64,000 nucleotides of DNA. Source: Phycisphaeraceae bacterium. GTDB lineage: Bacteria; Planctomycetota; Phycisphaerae; Phycisphaerales; SM1A02. The position numbers and the translations under genes are program-made. Below the pieces are notes generated by a model. It made no database searches. It was given only the letters and a program-made list of their open reading frames with translations, and was not told the origin of the DNA. Shown piece after piece: positions 44,791 to 52,551 of this stretch (within the stretch, counting starts at the first letter, position 1; each line of letters starts with the position of its first letter). Location of the stretch: the NCBI GenBank assembly GCA_004213555.1, contig SHAP01000005.1, forward strand, positions 62,001 to 126,000, in the 5' to 3' direction.

Positions 44791-45855
44791 ATGTCGAGCG
44801 AGCAGACCCAATGGACCAGCCGAGAGCTGTTGAACTGGATGAGGAATCGATTTGATGCCTCTGGCGTAGACGCTCCCAGGGTCGTGGCAGAAACACTCTT
44901 GGCCGAGGCATTTGGCTGCACCAGGCTCGATCTGCACATGCATCCCGATCGGCCAGCCGATTCCAACGATCGCGATCGATTGCGGGAATTAGTCCGTCGT
45001 ATTTTGACGGGGGAGCCTCTTCACTATGTCACGGGGCAGGCTCGTTTTTGGCATGGGTCATTCTCCGTACGGCCATGCACACAAATTCCCCAACCATGCA
45101 CCGAACTTCTGGTGTCTCACACCCTTGAGCTGTTGTCCATGCGTGGCCAAAAGGCTGGCCACGGCCGAAAGGCGGCTGACAGTCTTTTGGCTCAAGATGA
45201 GGTATCCGAGCTCCCGGGCCCGGCCGGGTCCCAGCCAGCATCATCTGAGACTGCCCTCCATGCGTCAGATCATGAGTCTGTCGAGCAAGCCCAGGCCTCG
45301 GCATCGCCGGTTCAGGATGGTCCAATCAAGATCTTGGAACTGGGCGTGGGCAGTGGAGCAGTGATTGTGTCCCTGCTCCAATCCCTTCCTGATGCGATTG
45401 GGGTTGCCGTGGATGTGGAGGACGCATGCCTCAGTTTGTCACAGGACAATGCGAAAGCCCATGACGTCGGCGATCGCCTCACACTGGAGCTTCATGACGC
45501 CAGAAACCCGTTTGTCGGTGACTTTGACGTTGTGGTGGGAAATCTCCCTTACATCCCTGATCACGAGTGGCCGCACTCGGTTGATTCTGGGGTGCTTGGC
45601 TTTACCCCAGAAAAAGCTCTTAGGGGTGGTGAAGATGGATTGGCCATTATCCGCCCCATGGCACGGTGGGTGGGGGAATCCATGCGACCAGCTGGGATTC
45701 TTGGACTCGAGCACGCAGCTTGCAGCAGTGACGCTGTCCGTCAACTCTTGACGCAGCTTGGATTTTATGACGTCGAAACCCTTATCGATGAGGATGGGTT
45801 CGAACGTGCCACGTTTGGTTTGTGGTCAGGGAAGTCAACTCCCCGTGAATGCTGA
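44791..45855 (+). CDS. prmC: release-factor glutamine methyltransferase PrmC-like
   Basis: A 354-residue PrmC homologue, which methylates the GGQ glutamine of release factors. The N-terminal helical domain (DAPRVVAETLLAEAFG, GEPLHYVTGQARFWHGSFSV) and SAM motif I (ILELGVGSGAV) are clear, as is LGFTPEKALRGGEDGL. Two oddities: the catalytic NPPY motif reads GNLPYIPD, and IPRPDTE reads IPQPCTE. A polar, mostly unstructured insert of about 60 residues (115-177) separates the two domains. TAGCCT (44776-44781) ends 9 nt before ATG 44791. The 3' end overlaps the convergent GAF-REC gene by 21 nt. The substrate may differ from that of standard PrmC. Confidence 0.85.
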   Translation: MSSEQTQWTSRELLNWMRNRFDASGVDAPRVVAETLLAEAFGCTRLDLHMHPDRPADSNDRDRLRELVRRILTGEPLHYVTGQARFWHGSFSVRPCTQIPQPCTELLVSHTLELLSMRGQKAGHGRKAADSLLAQDEVSELPGPAGSQPASSETALHASDHESVEQAQASASPVQDGPIKILELGVGSGAVIVSLLQSLPDAIGVAVDVEDACLSLSQDNAKAHDVGDRLTLELHDARNPFVGDFDVVVGNLPYIPDHEWPHSVDSGVLGFTPEKALRGGEDGLAIIRPMARWVGESMRPAGILGLEHAACSSDAVRQLLTQLGFYDVETLIDEDGFERATFGLWSGKSTPREC

Positions 45856-47166
45856 TTTCAAAACCTCAAACAAACGCGGCACTGGAATTGGTTTGAAGAG
45901 CACAGCATGCATGCCCTCTTCCGTTGCCCGCAGTATGGAGTGCGATGGGTCGTACCCAAATCCAGTCATGAGGACCACGGGGATGTTTGGTTCTAGATCT
46001 CGGACGCCGCGAAAGACCTCGTAGCCGTTCCGATCCGGCATGCGAATATCGGTGATGACCAAATCGGGGCAGTTTCCGCTGGCGTGAAACTTTGAAAATG
46101 CAGAAATGGCTTCTGCTCCGCCGTCACAAGCGGTCACGGTGACGCCATTTGCCTCAAGCAGTTTGGTCAGGCCTTGAACCACGACAGCTTCATTGTCTGC
46201 CACCAAAATATGACGGCCTTTCAAATCAGGATCAGGTTTTGAAGGCCGAAGATCCCGCTCGGTTGCCAAGACGGCCTTTGGACCTGTACCGGCAGCATCC
46301 ATGGCCTCTTGGAGTTCGGTGACAATGGCCATCACTTCAGGGTTGCTCTCTCCAACTGCTTCGAGTTTTTCCATGGGGTGGGCAAGGGCGCCTCGAAAGG
46401 CGCTTGCGGTTTGTCGGTCTACAGCAGAGCGCTCACGAAGGACCAGCTCGATGAAGTGGAGCGCTGCCGCAATGTACCTGCCAAGGAGAAGTGCCTCTGA
46501 GAGGTCGGCCTCCGAAAAAGCAGCACGCTTTTGAGACTCTACATTGAGCGTGCCCAGAATTCTGGTGCCCAGTTGCAATGGCAATGTCATCGTGGATTGA
46601 GCGCCCTCAAGGCCAGGAAGATATTCGTCGTCGCTGTCGGCCTGTCTCGTCAGCACGCACTGGCCAGTTGCGGCGACCCGCCCAGTGATGCCATTGCCCT
46701 TGGCGGCAGCGAAAATGGATTCTCCAATTCGGAGCGGTGCAAGATTGTGGCTGACGAACAATTCAAGTTGTTTGGTTTCGGGATGAAGAAGGCGGACCTC
46801 CCAACTGTGCCACTCAAAGAGCGACTGGATTGCTCGGTGAATCCTCCGGTCAAGAATTTTCAGTCTGCCGGCAATGGTGTCGCCTTCATGCCCTGGTTCG
46901 TCGAGTTCAAGAATGCCGGCCGAATATTCGTGGATCTCGCGCAGCCGTGTTAGGGCAATTCTTTCGGGCCCCAAATCCCACTGCGTAAATGGTGCCGACT
47001 GATCTTGATGCGGGCGTGTCTCCGTGACCACTTCAAAGTGTTCACGCAAAAATTGCCGAACGACTTCTGGGAGGCGGTCTGCCTCTGTGATGCGTAAAGG
47101 GGGGTTGCCTTCCTGTCCAGACATGTGTTTACGGAGTGTACGCGTCCTTGTATCAAACTCGCTCAT
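45835..47166 (-). CDS. GAF-domain protein with C-terminal response-regulator receiver domain
   Basis: A 443-residue signalling protein. Residues about 110-240 form a GAF domain (WEVRLLHPETKQLELFVSHNL, GNGITGRVAATGQ, MTLPLQLGTRILGTLNVES). Residues about 320-440 form a receiver domain with the phospho-acceptor aspartate in LVITDIRMPDRNGYE, T in MTGFG and K in FKPI; the first acidic pair reads ADNE, so one metal acid is replaced by N. There is no kinase or output domain, so it probably senses a ligand and relays phosphate to a separate partner. Start ATG 47166 lies 11 nt from the divergent ABC gene start. Confidence 0.82.
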   Translation of the reverse strand: MSEFDTRTRTLRKHMSGQEGNPPLRITEADRLPEVVRQFLREHFEVVTETRPHQDQSAPFTQWDLGPERIALTRLREIHEYSAGILELDEPGHEGDTIAGRLKILDRRIHRAIQSLFEWHSWEVRLLHPETKQLELFVSHNLAPLRIGESIFAAAKGNGITGRVAATGQCVLTRQADSDDEYLPGLEGAQSTMTLPLQLGTRILGTLNVESQKRAAFSEADLSEALLLGRYIAAALHFIELVLRERSAVDRQTASAFRGALAHPMEKLEAVGESNPEVMAIVTELQEAMDAAGTGPKAVLATERDLRPSKPDPDLKGRHILVADNEAVVVQGLTKLLEANGVTVTACDGGAEAISAFSKFHASGNCPDLVITDIRMPDRNGYEVFRGVRDLEPNIPVVLMTGFGYDPSHSILRATEEGMHAVLFKPIPVPRLFEVLKSAFTGS

Positions 47167-47177
47167 AGAATTGAGGA

Positions 47178-47891
47178 ATGGAAGCGGCCTCTGTCTCCAA
47201 GGTTCACAAATCTTTTGGTTCGACGCTCGCCCTGCGCGACGTTTCGTTCCGCTTGCCCAAGTGCGGAGTGGTCGGCCTGTTGGGGCCAAATGGTGCTGGG
47301 AAGAGCACCATGATTCGGATATTGGCAGGCGTTCTGCAGCCCAAATCCGGGACGGTATTGGTTGGAGGGGCCTCCCCTTCTCAGGTCCATGTTCGATCAC
47401 GAATCGGTTGGCTTCCCGAACACAATCCGCTCCCACTTCACCGTACGGTCCAAGACTGGGTTGTCGAGGCTTGCTTATCGCGTGGCGGCAGCAAGAAGAA
47501 GGCGTTCGCTGCCCTGGACCGTTGCGACCTTGCGTTGCATGCGAACCGCCGCATTTCAGAACTCAGCAAGGGCTGGCGACAACTGGTTGGTCTTTCTGCC
47601 GCATATGCCCATGAGCCTGCATTGTTGATCCTCGACGAACCTACAACAGGCATGGATCCCTTGCGTCGACGATGGTTCCGATCGTTGCTCCGTGAGTTGG
47701 GGTCGGAACGCTCCGTGCTGCTGAGTTCTCATCTTTTGGACGAGGCCGAAAGGGTTTGTGACGAAGCGGTGTTGCTTGCAGAAGGATCCGTCTGTGCATC
47801 TGGGCCTTTGACCCACATCCTTGCCCTGTCAGGGGGAGGAGACTTGGACGAAGCTTTCATCCAAACGCTTATGCCAAAGGGGTCGAGATGA
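47178..47891 (+). CDS. ABC transporter ATP-binding protein, GldA-like
   Basis: A 237-residue ABC ATPase. Walker A is GPNGAGKST (residues 36-44), the Q-loop region reads IGWLPEHNPLPLHRTV, the signature is LSKGW (129-133), and Walker B is LLILDEP (149-155) with the switch histidine in LSSHLLDEAE. The LPEHNPL sequence is typical of GldA-like ATPases. TAGAAT (47166-47171) ends 6 nt before ATG 47178, and GAGGA directly abuts the start codon, so leaderless initiation is likely. It overlaps the permease gene by ATGA and forms a three-gene unit. Confidence 0.92.
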   Translation: MEAASVSKVHKSFGSTLALRDVSFRLPKCGVVGLLGPNGAGKSTMIRILAGVLQPKSGTVLVGGASPSQVHVRSRIGWLPEHNPLPLHRTVQDWVVEACLSRGGSKKKAFAALDRCDLALHANRRISELSKGWRQLVGLSAAYAHEPALLILDEPTTGMDPLRRRWFRSLLRELGSERSVLLSSHLLDEAERVCDEAVLLAEGSVCASGPLTHILALSGGGDLDEAFIQTLMPKGSR

Positions 47892-50350
47892 ATTCGCTTC
47901 GCATTGGCATCAGGGAGGGATTTTTAACGGCACGATCCCCGGGCTTGTTGCTTGGGGCTGCAAGTTACGCCTTGCTGTGGGGATTGGGCTGGTGGCTGGC
48001 GGCCCCAGCCGTCTCTTCCGGATTTTCCAACGGTGCACCCGCTGACGCCAGTGGAGTGATTCAATTCTGGTCGGTAACCATTGCCATCCTTTTGCCCCTG
48101 CTCGTTTTGCGAACCGTGCTCGAGCCAGACCGATCTGGCCTGATCGAATGGCGACTTTCAGGACCCCTTCGCCCGGCAGGACTCGCATTTTCATTGTTGC
48201 TCACCACAGCGATCGCGATTGCTTTGTTTTCTTTACCGATGCTCCCGATCGTCGGGGCCTCTTTGGCCCACGGTGCCCCCGTTGCCTCGATGTTGGGTCA
48301 CGCAGGAGCGTCGGTGTTGTTGCTCGTGATGTGGGCTGCCATTGTTGTTGCTGTCTCAATTTGGGTTCGTTCGACCTTTTTGACCTTGCTTTTCACTTTG
48401 ATGGTCCCAGCACTCGGTCTAGGTGCGGTCGCCGCGCTTCCGTTGCTGGCAGATCGTGTCGACGACGCCGGACTCGCCTGGGCGAGCTCGCAGCTCACCC
48501 AAGCGGCACGTCAGTTGGCCAGCATCCATCCACTGCAACTTTCGCGTGGTCTCCTCGATGGTCAAATTGAGTTGTCATCTCTCGTGAATGTTGGCCTGCT
48601 GTCACTGTTTTCTTTTCTTGCGGCTTCAGAGGGACTTCGGCTTCGTGCCTATTCAGGTCAAGTTTGGTTGCGCCGTCATGCTGCCATTCGAGCATTCGGG
48701 GTTGCGGCATTGGCCATGATCTTGTTCGCAGCGTCGAATCGCAACATTTCAGGGACCATCGACCTAACGCCGCGGAGCCTTGTCCAGCCATCTCCGAGAC
48801 TGATGGAAGCGATGGCTGCCCTTCCTGAGGGGTCGACCGTTTTGCTGACTCTGGACGGAAATCAAGTTCCCCCAGACGACGTTCTGTTTGTCAAGCGCAT
48901 CCTTCAGCGTTCATCTGAAGGAGTTTCTGTTCAGGCTTTGTGCGTAGATCTCGCGGCACTCAACCGGGGCGAAATTCCCAGCAATCAAATCGCCGATTGG
49001 CAATCATTGTTTTCAGATGCCACAGCATGCCCAAGCCAGATCGCTGACACCGTCAGCTTCCTCGAATTGCAGTCAAGCCTTTTGGCCCCTTCCGAACATG
49101 CTGATGTCATTGTTGGCATCGAAGAATCCGTGCGCAGGGTGAAAGCAGGCCTTCAAAGAGGTGTTCTTCCGGATTTGAGCTCCATCGCACGACAACTTAC
49201 GGCCGCTCTTCAACAGCTGGCAACCGCGCAAACAGGCCTTTCGGTGCAGGCCGAATCGCTGAGTATGGCCAAACAACTCTTGCTGCTGGCCGACGAGGAT
49301 CAATTTCTCGCGTCAAAACTGTTCTCAAAAGATGGTGGTCTGGCCTTGATCCATAAGGGTGAAGTCCATGCATTCTGTGAAGCAGGTTCCTTTTTGGTCC
49401 AATTCGGTCGCCAGACCCCCCTTCGTAGCGAGGCAGCCTTGGCACAAACGCTGGAAGCGTTCGCAGGGACAGAGCCCCCAATCGTTTCAATCTTGGCGCC
49501 AGATGGAAGTCAAGAACTGGTTGAATCTGTCGAATATGAATTGCGCAGGCGCGGGCTGCGTGTTCTTCCTTTTAAAGACAACAACCCAAAATCAGTTCTT
49601 TTGGTCTTGGCTGACCCGCCACCAGGCGTTGAAGCCGACCCGACTGGGTTTGCCTTTGTTCGAAAAGTGGCAAGGGCCATTCAAGATCCAAATCAAGATG
49701 CGGTTCTCTGTTTTGGGCCCTCCGTTCGATCTCGATACGATTTGGACTCTCCATGGGAACAACTTTTAACGCAGATCGGCATCGATGTCGTGCTCAAATC
49801 AGCCTTGGGGGAGTCGGTGACTCGGCGAAGTGTTCGTCAAACCGATCTTTTGGTGAGACCGGATTGGACATCCGATCATCCCGTCCCTGCTTCAGTAGGA
49901 GCTTTGCCGGTGGCGTTTCCTCTTGCGGTCGACTTGGGAACAGATGGGGCGTGCTTCCAGTGGCTTCCATCTTCTCGACGGGGTCGGGTTTCAAACTGGA
50001 CCTCGCCCCATGCGCTCGTCGAAGAGGCCCCTGAAGCCATGGGTCTGGTTCGATTGGTCGAAGAAGATGGACGTCGTCTCGCCGTCGTTGGTTCTGCCCG
50101 CTGGTTGTCGCCTTCCCTGAAATCCAACCCAAATTCTTTGAGCGCGACGGCCGGAAACCATGAACTCGCCTCCTCGCTCGTGCGCTGGGTGTCCGGACAG
50201 GATGTCCTTGGGCAAGGGCCCAATGCTGCTCTTGGTCGGTTCCAGCCCTCTGCTTTTGAGCGTTTGCTCTGGATCGGGTTTGTCGTGGGTGTGATCCCTT
50301 TGGGCCTCGCTCTCGCAGGATGTCGTTCTGCTTGGGGACGCTTCAGATGA
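47888..50350 (+). CDS. ABC permease fused to a GldG-like domain
   Basis: An 820-residue protein. The N-terminal 240 residues have about six membrane segments typical of ABC-2 permeases (GldF-like). A further segment near 260-280 begins the second part, which follows GldG: AALPEGSTVLLTL, a long extracytoplasmic region, VSILAPDGSQELVESVEYELRRRG, NPKSVLLVLADPP, VLCFGPSVRSRYD, and a C-terminal membrane anchor (about 795-815). GldF and GldG are separate proteins in Bacteroidetes. It overlaps both neighbours by ATGA, so all three should be made together. The transported substrate is unknown. Confidence 0.8.
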   Translation: MNSLRIGIREGFLTARSPGLLLGAASYALLWGLGWWLAAPAVSSGFSNGAPADASGVIQFWSVTIAILLPLLVLRTVLEPDRSGLIEWRLSGPLRPAGLAFSLLLTTAIAIALFSLPMLPIVGASLAHGAPVASMLGHAGASVLLLVMWAAIVVAVSIWVRSTFLTLLFTLMVPALGLGAVAALPLLADRVDDAGLAWASSQLTQAARQLASIHPLQLSRGLLDGQIELSSLVNVGLLSLFSFLAASEGLRLRAYSGQVWLRRHAAIRAFGVAALAMILFAASNRNISGTIDLTPRSLVQPSPRLMEAMAALPEGSTVLLTLDGNQVPPDDVLFVKRILQRSSEGVSVQALCVDLAALNRGEIPSNQIADWQSLFSDATACPSQIADTVSFLELQSSLLAPSEHADVIVGIEESVRRVKAGLQRGVLPDLSSIARQLTAALQQLATAQTGLSVQAESLSMAKQLLLLADEDQFLASKLFSKDGGLALIHKGEVHAFCEAGSFLVQFGRQTPLRSEAALAQTLEAFAGTEPPIVSILAPDGSQELVESVEYELRRRGLRVLPFKDNNPKSVLLVLADPPPGVEADPTGFAFVRKVARAIQDPNQDAVLCFGPSVRSRYDLDSPWEQLLTQIGIDVVLKSALGESVTRRSVRQTDLLVRPDWTSDHPVPASVGALPVAFPLAVDLGTDGACFQWLPSSRRGRVSNWTSPHALVEEAPEAMGLVRLVEEDGRRLAVVGSARWLSPSLKSNPNSLSATAGNHELASSLVRWVSGQDVLGQGPNAALGRFQPSAFERLLWIGFVVGVIPLGLALAGCRSAWGRFR

Positions 50351-51579
50351 GTTGGCGAATGACTGCTGCGGTGTTCCTGGTCGTACTGGCAGGAATGGTC
50401 ACGGCCTATTGGAATCGCCCGATCTCCTTGCTGAATTCGACAAAAATCTCCCTCGATGGGTACACCAACATCGAGCTGCGCGGTGAATCCAGTTGGACAA
50501 TGTCAAAACAGGCAGATTGGTCCTCGATCCATCCCATCCGCGCTCGCTTGTTGAGCTCTCAAGTTGAGCAATGGATCCGTCTCTTGGAACAAGTTCAGCC
50601 CTGCCTTGCTCCCAACGGCGTCCCATCACACACCATACGCTTCACTCAATCCGGTTCAGACCTCACGCTTGACCTTCCGGTTTGGTTTGATGTCGTTGGT
50701 CCGGCCAAAATTCAGTTCGAAAGCGTTTGGTACTCCGTGAGTTCTGAAGTGTTGGAGCCGATACGGTTTGGCTTGGCACCGTTTCGCACCTCCCAGCTTC
50801 TGCCGTTGGCTCTTTCCCCCACCACCATCAAAATAAAAGTTGGAAACAGCACATCCCTTGAACTGGTCAGGACTTCATCTTGGTCGGTTCGCGAGCCACT
50901 CCTGGCTCCAGCCGATGCCGGCGCGATCCAGACTTGGCTGGAAGCAGTGGAGTCGAAATCCGCTGTCGCTATTCTCGGCCACGTCTCGCAGGACCATGCT
51001 GAGTTGCTCTCTGGTTTGTTTCCTGTGGCTGCGGAGCTCTCTCTTGTTGGCGATCAATCTGTTCCCGGCAGGTCGATTCGGTTTGGCAAACGCCTGCCCG
51101 ACGGCTCCAGGCTTGCCCAGGTTCGAGGAGAGGACGTCATTTTCGTGGTTCGTCCTGAAGATGCCGCCTTCATGCTGCCGAGCCCGACACGATTCCTTGT
51201 TCCCACCTGCACCACGCTTGTGCCTGAACGCGTCCACACGATTGTCGTTGCCCAGCAAGCCGAGCGCCGCAACAGTGTCACCGGCCGGTTTGGCTCGGCC
51301 GGAGAACGCTTGCTTGAGTTGTTGACCTCTACGCCGGCTACAAATTTTGCTTTGGCCTCATCTTTTGCGAATGGCGTGATCATCGAAGCATTTGATCGGT
51401 CTGGTGAAACTCTGTTTTCCGGCGAGATCCAAATCGAAGGCAATCAGGTTGCAGTGTGGAGTGACGGTCTCGCCCGAATCTTGCCGCTTGATGATGATCT
51501 CGTCAGTTGGATTCAAGAGGCAGTCGGTACAACCGATCAGGACCAAAGCTCGTCGTTGCCCCCTGTGGGTGCTTCGTAA
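50347..51579 (+). CDS. DUF4340-like membrane-anchored protein
   Basis: A 410-residue protein with one N-terminal membrane segment (TAAVFLVVLAGMVTAYW) and a large beta-rich extracytoplasmic part containing repeated two-strand units. Its location directly after an ABC ATPase and a permease-GldG protein matches the DUF4340 proteins found in such loci; no catalytic motif is seen. ATG 50347 overlaps the previous stop. The final 77 nt overlap the convergent ribD gene, so both C-termini share DNA. Confidence 0.72.
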   Translation: MSWRMTAAVFLVVLAGMVTAYWNRPISLLNSTKISLDGYTNIELRGESSWTMSKQADWSSIHPIRARLLSSQVEQWIRLLEQVQPCLAPNGVPSHTIRFTQSGSDLTLDLPVWFDVVGPAKIQFESVWYSVSSEVLEPIRFGLAPFRTSQLLPLALSPTTIKIKVGNSTSLELVRTSSWSVREPLLAPADAGAIQTWLEAVESKSAVAILGHVSQDHAELLSGLFPVAAELSLVGDQSVPGRSIRFGKRLPDGSRLAQVRGEDVIFVVRPEDAAFMLPSPTRFLVPTCTTLVPERVHTIVVAQQAERRNSVTGRFGSAGERLLELLTSTPATNFALASSFANGVIIEAFDRSGETLFSGEIQIEGNQVAVWSDGLARILPLDDDLVSWIQEAVGTTDQDQSSSLPPVGAS

Positions 51580-52477
51580 CCCAATCTTGAGGGTTTGGAA
51601 TTGGGGATGTTCCTGACCCATTTGGCACAGACACAGGTCCCACAAAAACCCAAGCCTCGTCAACGAGCCCGGCTTGCCAATAGGCGTGCAGCAGGGTCGG
51701 GCCTGCCTCGAGAAGCACCACCTGCACTCCCATTTGTTTCAACTCGTCAAGTTGCCCCTTTGGGGTTGGTGACGAAATCCTGGCCACCCTCTTGTTCGCA
51801 TGCACGCTTGCCTCGGGCGGGATGGGTTCCGAACGTGATGACACAGCAACCAGTGGATTTTGGCGGGGCGGGTAAAGCCTTGGATTGAGGCGACAATCAT
51901 CGGATCGAACGGTCCCCAAGCCGGTCAGGACGGCATCCACTCGCCCTCGGAGCCGGTGGACTTCAGTGCGGGACTCGAGACCTGTGATCCATCGGTCAAG
52001 ATTTGACGGCGGACACATGTGTCCATCTTGGGTCTGCGCCCATTTGGCGATCACATGGGGGCGTGACTTTGTGGTCCAAGTCAGATGGGGTGCGTTCAGT
52101 CGATCGGCATCTGGATGCGGGCATTGTTCGACGTCGATGCCGTGTCTCCGGAGGAAGGCCGCACCACCTTCGGCAACGGGGTTTGTGTCTGCGGTGGCAA
52201 AAACCACTCGGCCGACACCGGCGTCCAGGATGCGCTGCGTGCATGGGGGGGTGCGTCCTTGGTGGTTGCACGGCTCCAGAGTGACAATCAAGGTGCCTTT
52301 TTTCGCGCGATCGCTTGCTTTGGTTAAAGCAACCGCTTCGGCGTGAGGCTGACCGGGCCGAATATGCCTCCCTTCTCCTACCACTTGCCCCGCATCAGAA
52401 AGTACGACGCATCCAACTGGAGGGTTGGGCCGTGCAGAGACCCAGCTGCGAGCGCCGAGTCGGATCGCACGGTTCAT
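51503..52477 (-). CDS. ribD: bifunctional riboflavin deaminase/reductase RibD
   Basis: A 324-residue enzyme for two steps of riboflavin synthesis. The deaminase half has RPNPPVGCVV, GQPHAEAVAL with the zinc histidine and catalytic glutamate, and LEPCNHQGRTPPCTQ with the zinc cysteines. The reductase half has AQTQDGHM and VLLEAGPTLLHAYW. The frame begins at 52555, but a perfect terminator hairpin (52490-52524) lies inside that extension, and ATG 52477 aligns with the family start, so 52477 is chosen. The last 77 nt overlap the DUF4340 gene. Confidence 0.93.
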   Translation of the reverse strand: MNRAIRLGARSWVSARPNPPVGCVVLSDAGQVVGEGRHIRPGQPHAEAVALTKASDRAKKGTLIVTLEPCNHQGRTPPCTQRILDAGVGRVVFATADTNPVAEGGAAFLRRHGIDVEQCPHPDADRLNAPHLTWTTKSRPHVIAKWAQTQDGHMCPPSNLDRWITGLESRTEVHRLRGRVDAVLTGLGTVRSDDCRLNPRLYPPRQNPLVAVSSRSEPIPPEASVHANKRVARISSPTPKGQLDELKQMGVQVVLLEAGPTLLHAYWQAGLVDEAWVFVGPVSVPNGSGTSPIPNPQDWVTKHPQGATTSFGPDRLYRLPLESN

Positions 52478-52489
52478 GGCGAAGGATTC

Positions 52490-52524
52490 AGAAAGAAAAG
52501 CCGCCCCGCACAGGGGCGGGGCGG
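52490..52524 (-). terminator. Rho-independent terminator of fusA
   Basis: On the minus strand CCGCCCCGC pairs perfectly with GCGGGGCGG (plus-strand 52516-52524 and 52501-52509) across a 6-nt loop and is followed by CTTTTCTTTC. It begins 28 nt after the fusA stop and before ribD ATG 52477. Confidence 0.85.
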
Positions 52525-52551
52525 TGTTTTGATCTTGGTTTGGCATGGACC

